Notes under the pieces: generated by a model
What the model was told of the DNA's origin: nothing
What the model saw: the letters and a program-made list of their open reading frames with translations, nothing else
Database searches by the model: none
Part shown: piece after piece, positions 6,108 through 6,362 of the stretch
Layout: each line of letters starts with the position of its first letter
How positions within the stretch are numbered: position 1 is the first letter of the stretch
From: Candidatus Omnitrophota bacterium
GTDB lineage: Bacteria; Omnitrophota; Gorgyraeia; Gygaellales; Profunditerraquicolaceae
Direction: 5' to 3'
Assembly: GCA_028719265.1 (NCBI GenBank)
Contig: JAQUKF010000001.1
Span: 1-6,362, forward strand
Length of the DNA stretch: 6,362 nucleotides
Program-made: the position numbers and the translations under genes

Positions 6108-6362
6108 TTAATAGAGAAATGCCTTGATGCGCGAATGTATTTTATTAAAGACGGCTGTCGCGGCGATGACCTTTATCGTATCCCCCAGTATAAAAGGCAA
6201 GAAGCCTGCCAGGAACGCCTGGGTAAAAGAACAGGAAGATATGATTTTCAGCCAGAGCGTCCCGCATAAAAGAATAATGAAGTCCGCGCATAGAAAAACC
6301 AAGAAGGTATTCAACCTGCTGCTTCTTGATCCGGAAAATAAGCTTCCGGTAAAAAAAGAGGC
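6108..6362 (-). CDS. bioY: BioY biotin transporter S component, C-terminal part (5' end outside window)
   Basis: The minus-strand frame stays open to the right edge and gives the last 84 residues before the TAA at 6110-6108. It has no start in the window; the TTG at 6314 is internal, since similarity continues upstream of it. Two hydrophobic segments are visible. The run AGFLPFILGDTIKVIAATAV matches the BioY C-terminal signature with the PF-x-x-GD-x-x-K pattern, and the preceding FIILLCGTLWL fits the segment before it. BioY is the biotin-binding membrane component of ECF-type transporters, working alone or with EcfA and EcfT. None of the ECF partners or biotin synthesis genes is in the window. 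The downstream permease follows after 33 bases, so they may share a transcript. Confidence 0.82.
   Translation of the reverse strand, partial: ASFFTGSLFSGSRSSRLNTFLVFLCADFIILLCGTLWLKIISSCSFTQAFLAGFLPFILGDTIKVIAATAVFNKIHSRIKAFLY

Overview
The window is a compact, gene-dense stretch of bacterial chromosome. Every supported gene lies on the minus strand, so transcription runs from high to low coordinates. Gaps are 2 to 83 bases and no stretch over 300 bases lacks a gene. I see no rRNA, tRNA, CRISPR array, insertion sequence or phage gene. The gene mix is a biotin-transporter S component, an ArsB/NhaD-type permease, a small secreted protein, a CsgG-like lipoprotein, a ZIP metal transporter, a PP-loop tRNA-thiolase-like protein and an AmrS-type radical SAM enzyme. 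A lipoprotein signal and a CsgG-like domain suggest a diderm. The mix and the DUF5666-like secreted protein remind me of uncultured Omnitrophota-type bacteria, but this is a low-confidence impression that the sequence alone cannot prove.

Layout in transcription order (right to left). The 3' end of bioY (6362-6108) is followed after 33 bases by a 463-residue permease (6074-4683). In the next gap is a good sigma70-type promoter (4676-4648) and a strong Shine-Dalgarno sequence. These drive a small exported protein with a strand-rich domain and an acidic tail (4621-4049). A GC-rich stem-loop (4012-3988) separates it from a tight cluster: HAD phosphatase (3978-3295), CsgG-like lipoprotein (3279-2635), a 26-residue very basic protein (2632-2552) and a ZIP metal transporter (2541-1798). 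After an 83-base gap come a PP-loop thiolase-like gene (1714-734) and, six bases on, an AmrS-type radical SAM gene that runs off the left edge (727-1).

How the genes work together. Two genes concern uptake of a cofactor or metal (BioY, ZIP) and one is an ion or organic-anion permease. The PP-loop and radical SAM genes look co-transcribed, but no shared pathway can be read from the window. Nothing here amounts to a clear new defence, mobile or biosynthetic system. The least explained item is the tiny basic protein, which has a textbook ribosome binding site and is wedged between the lipoprotein and ZIP genes.
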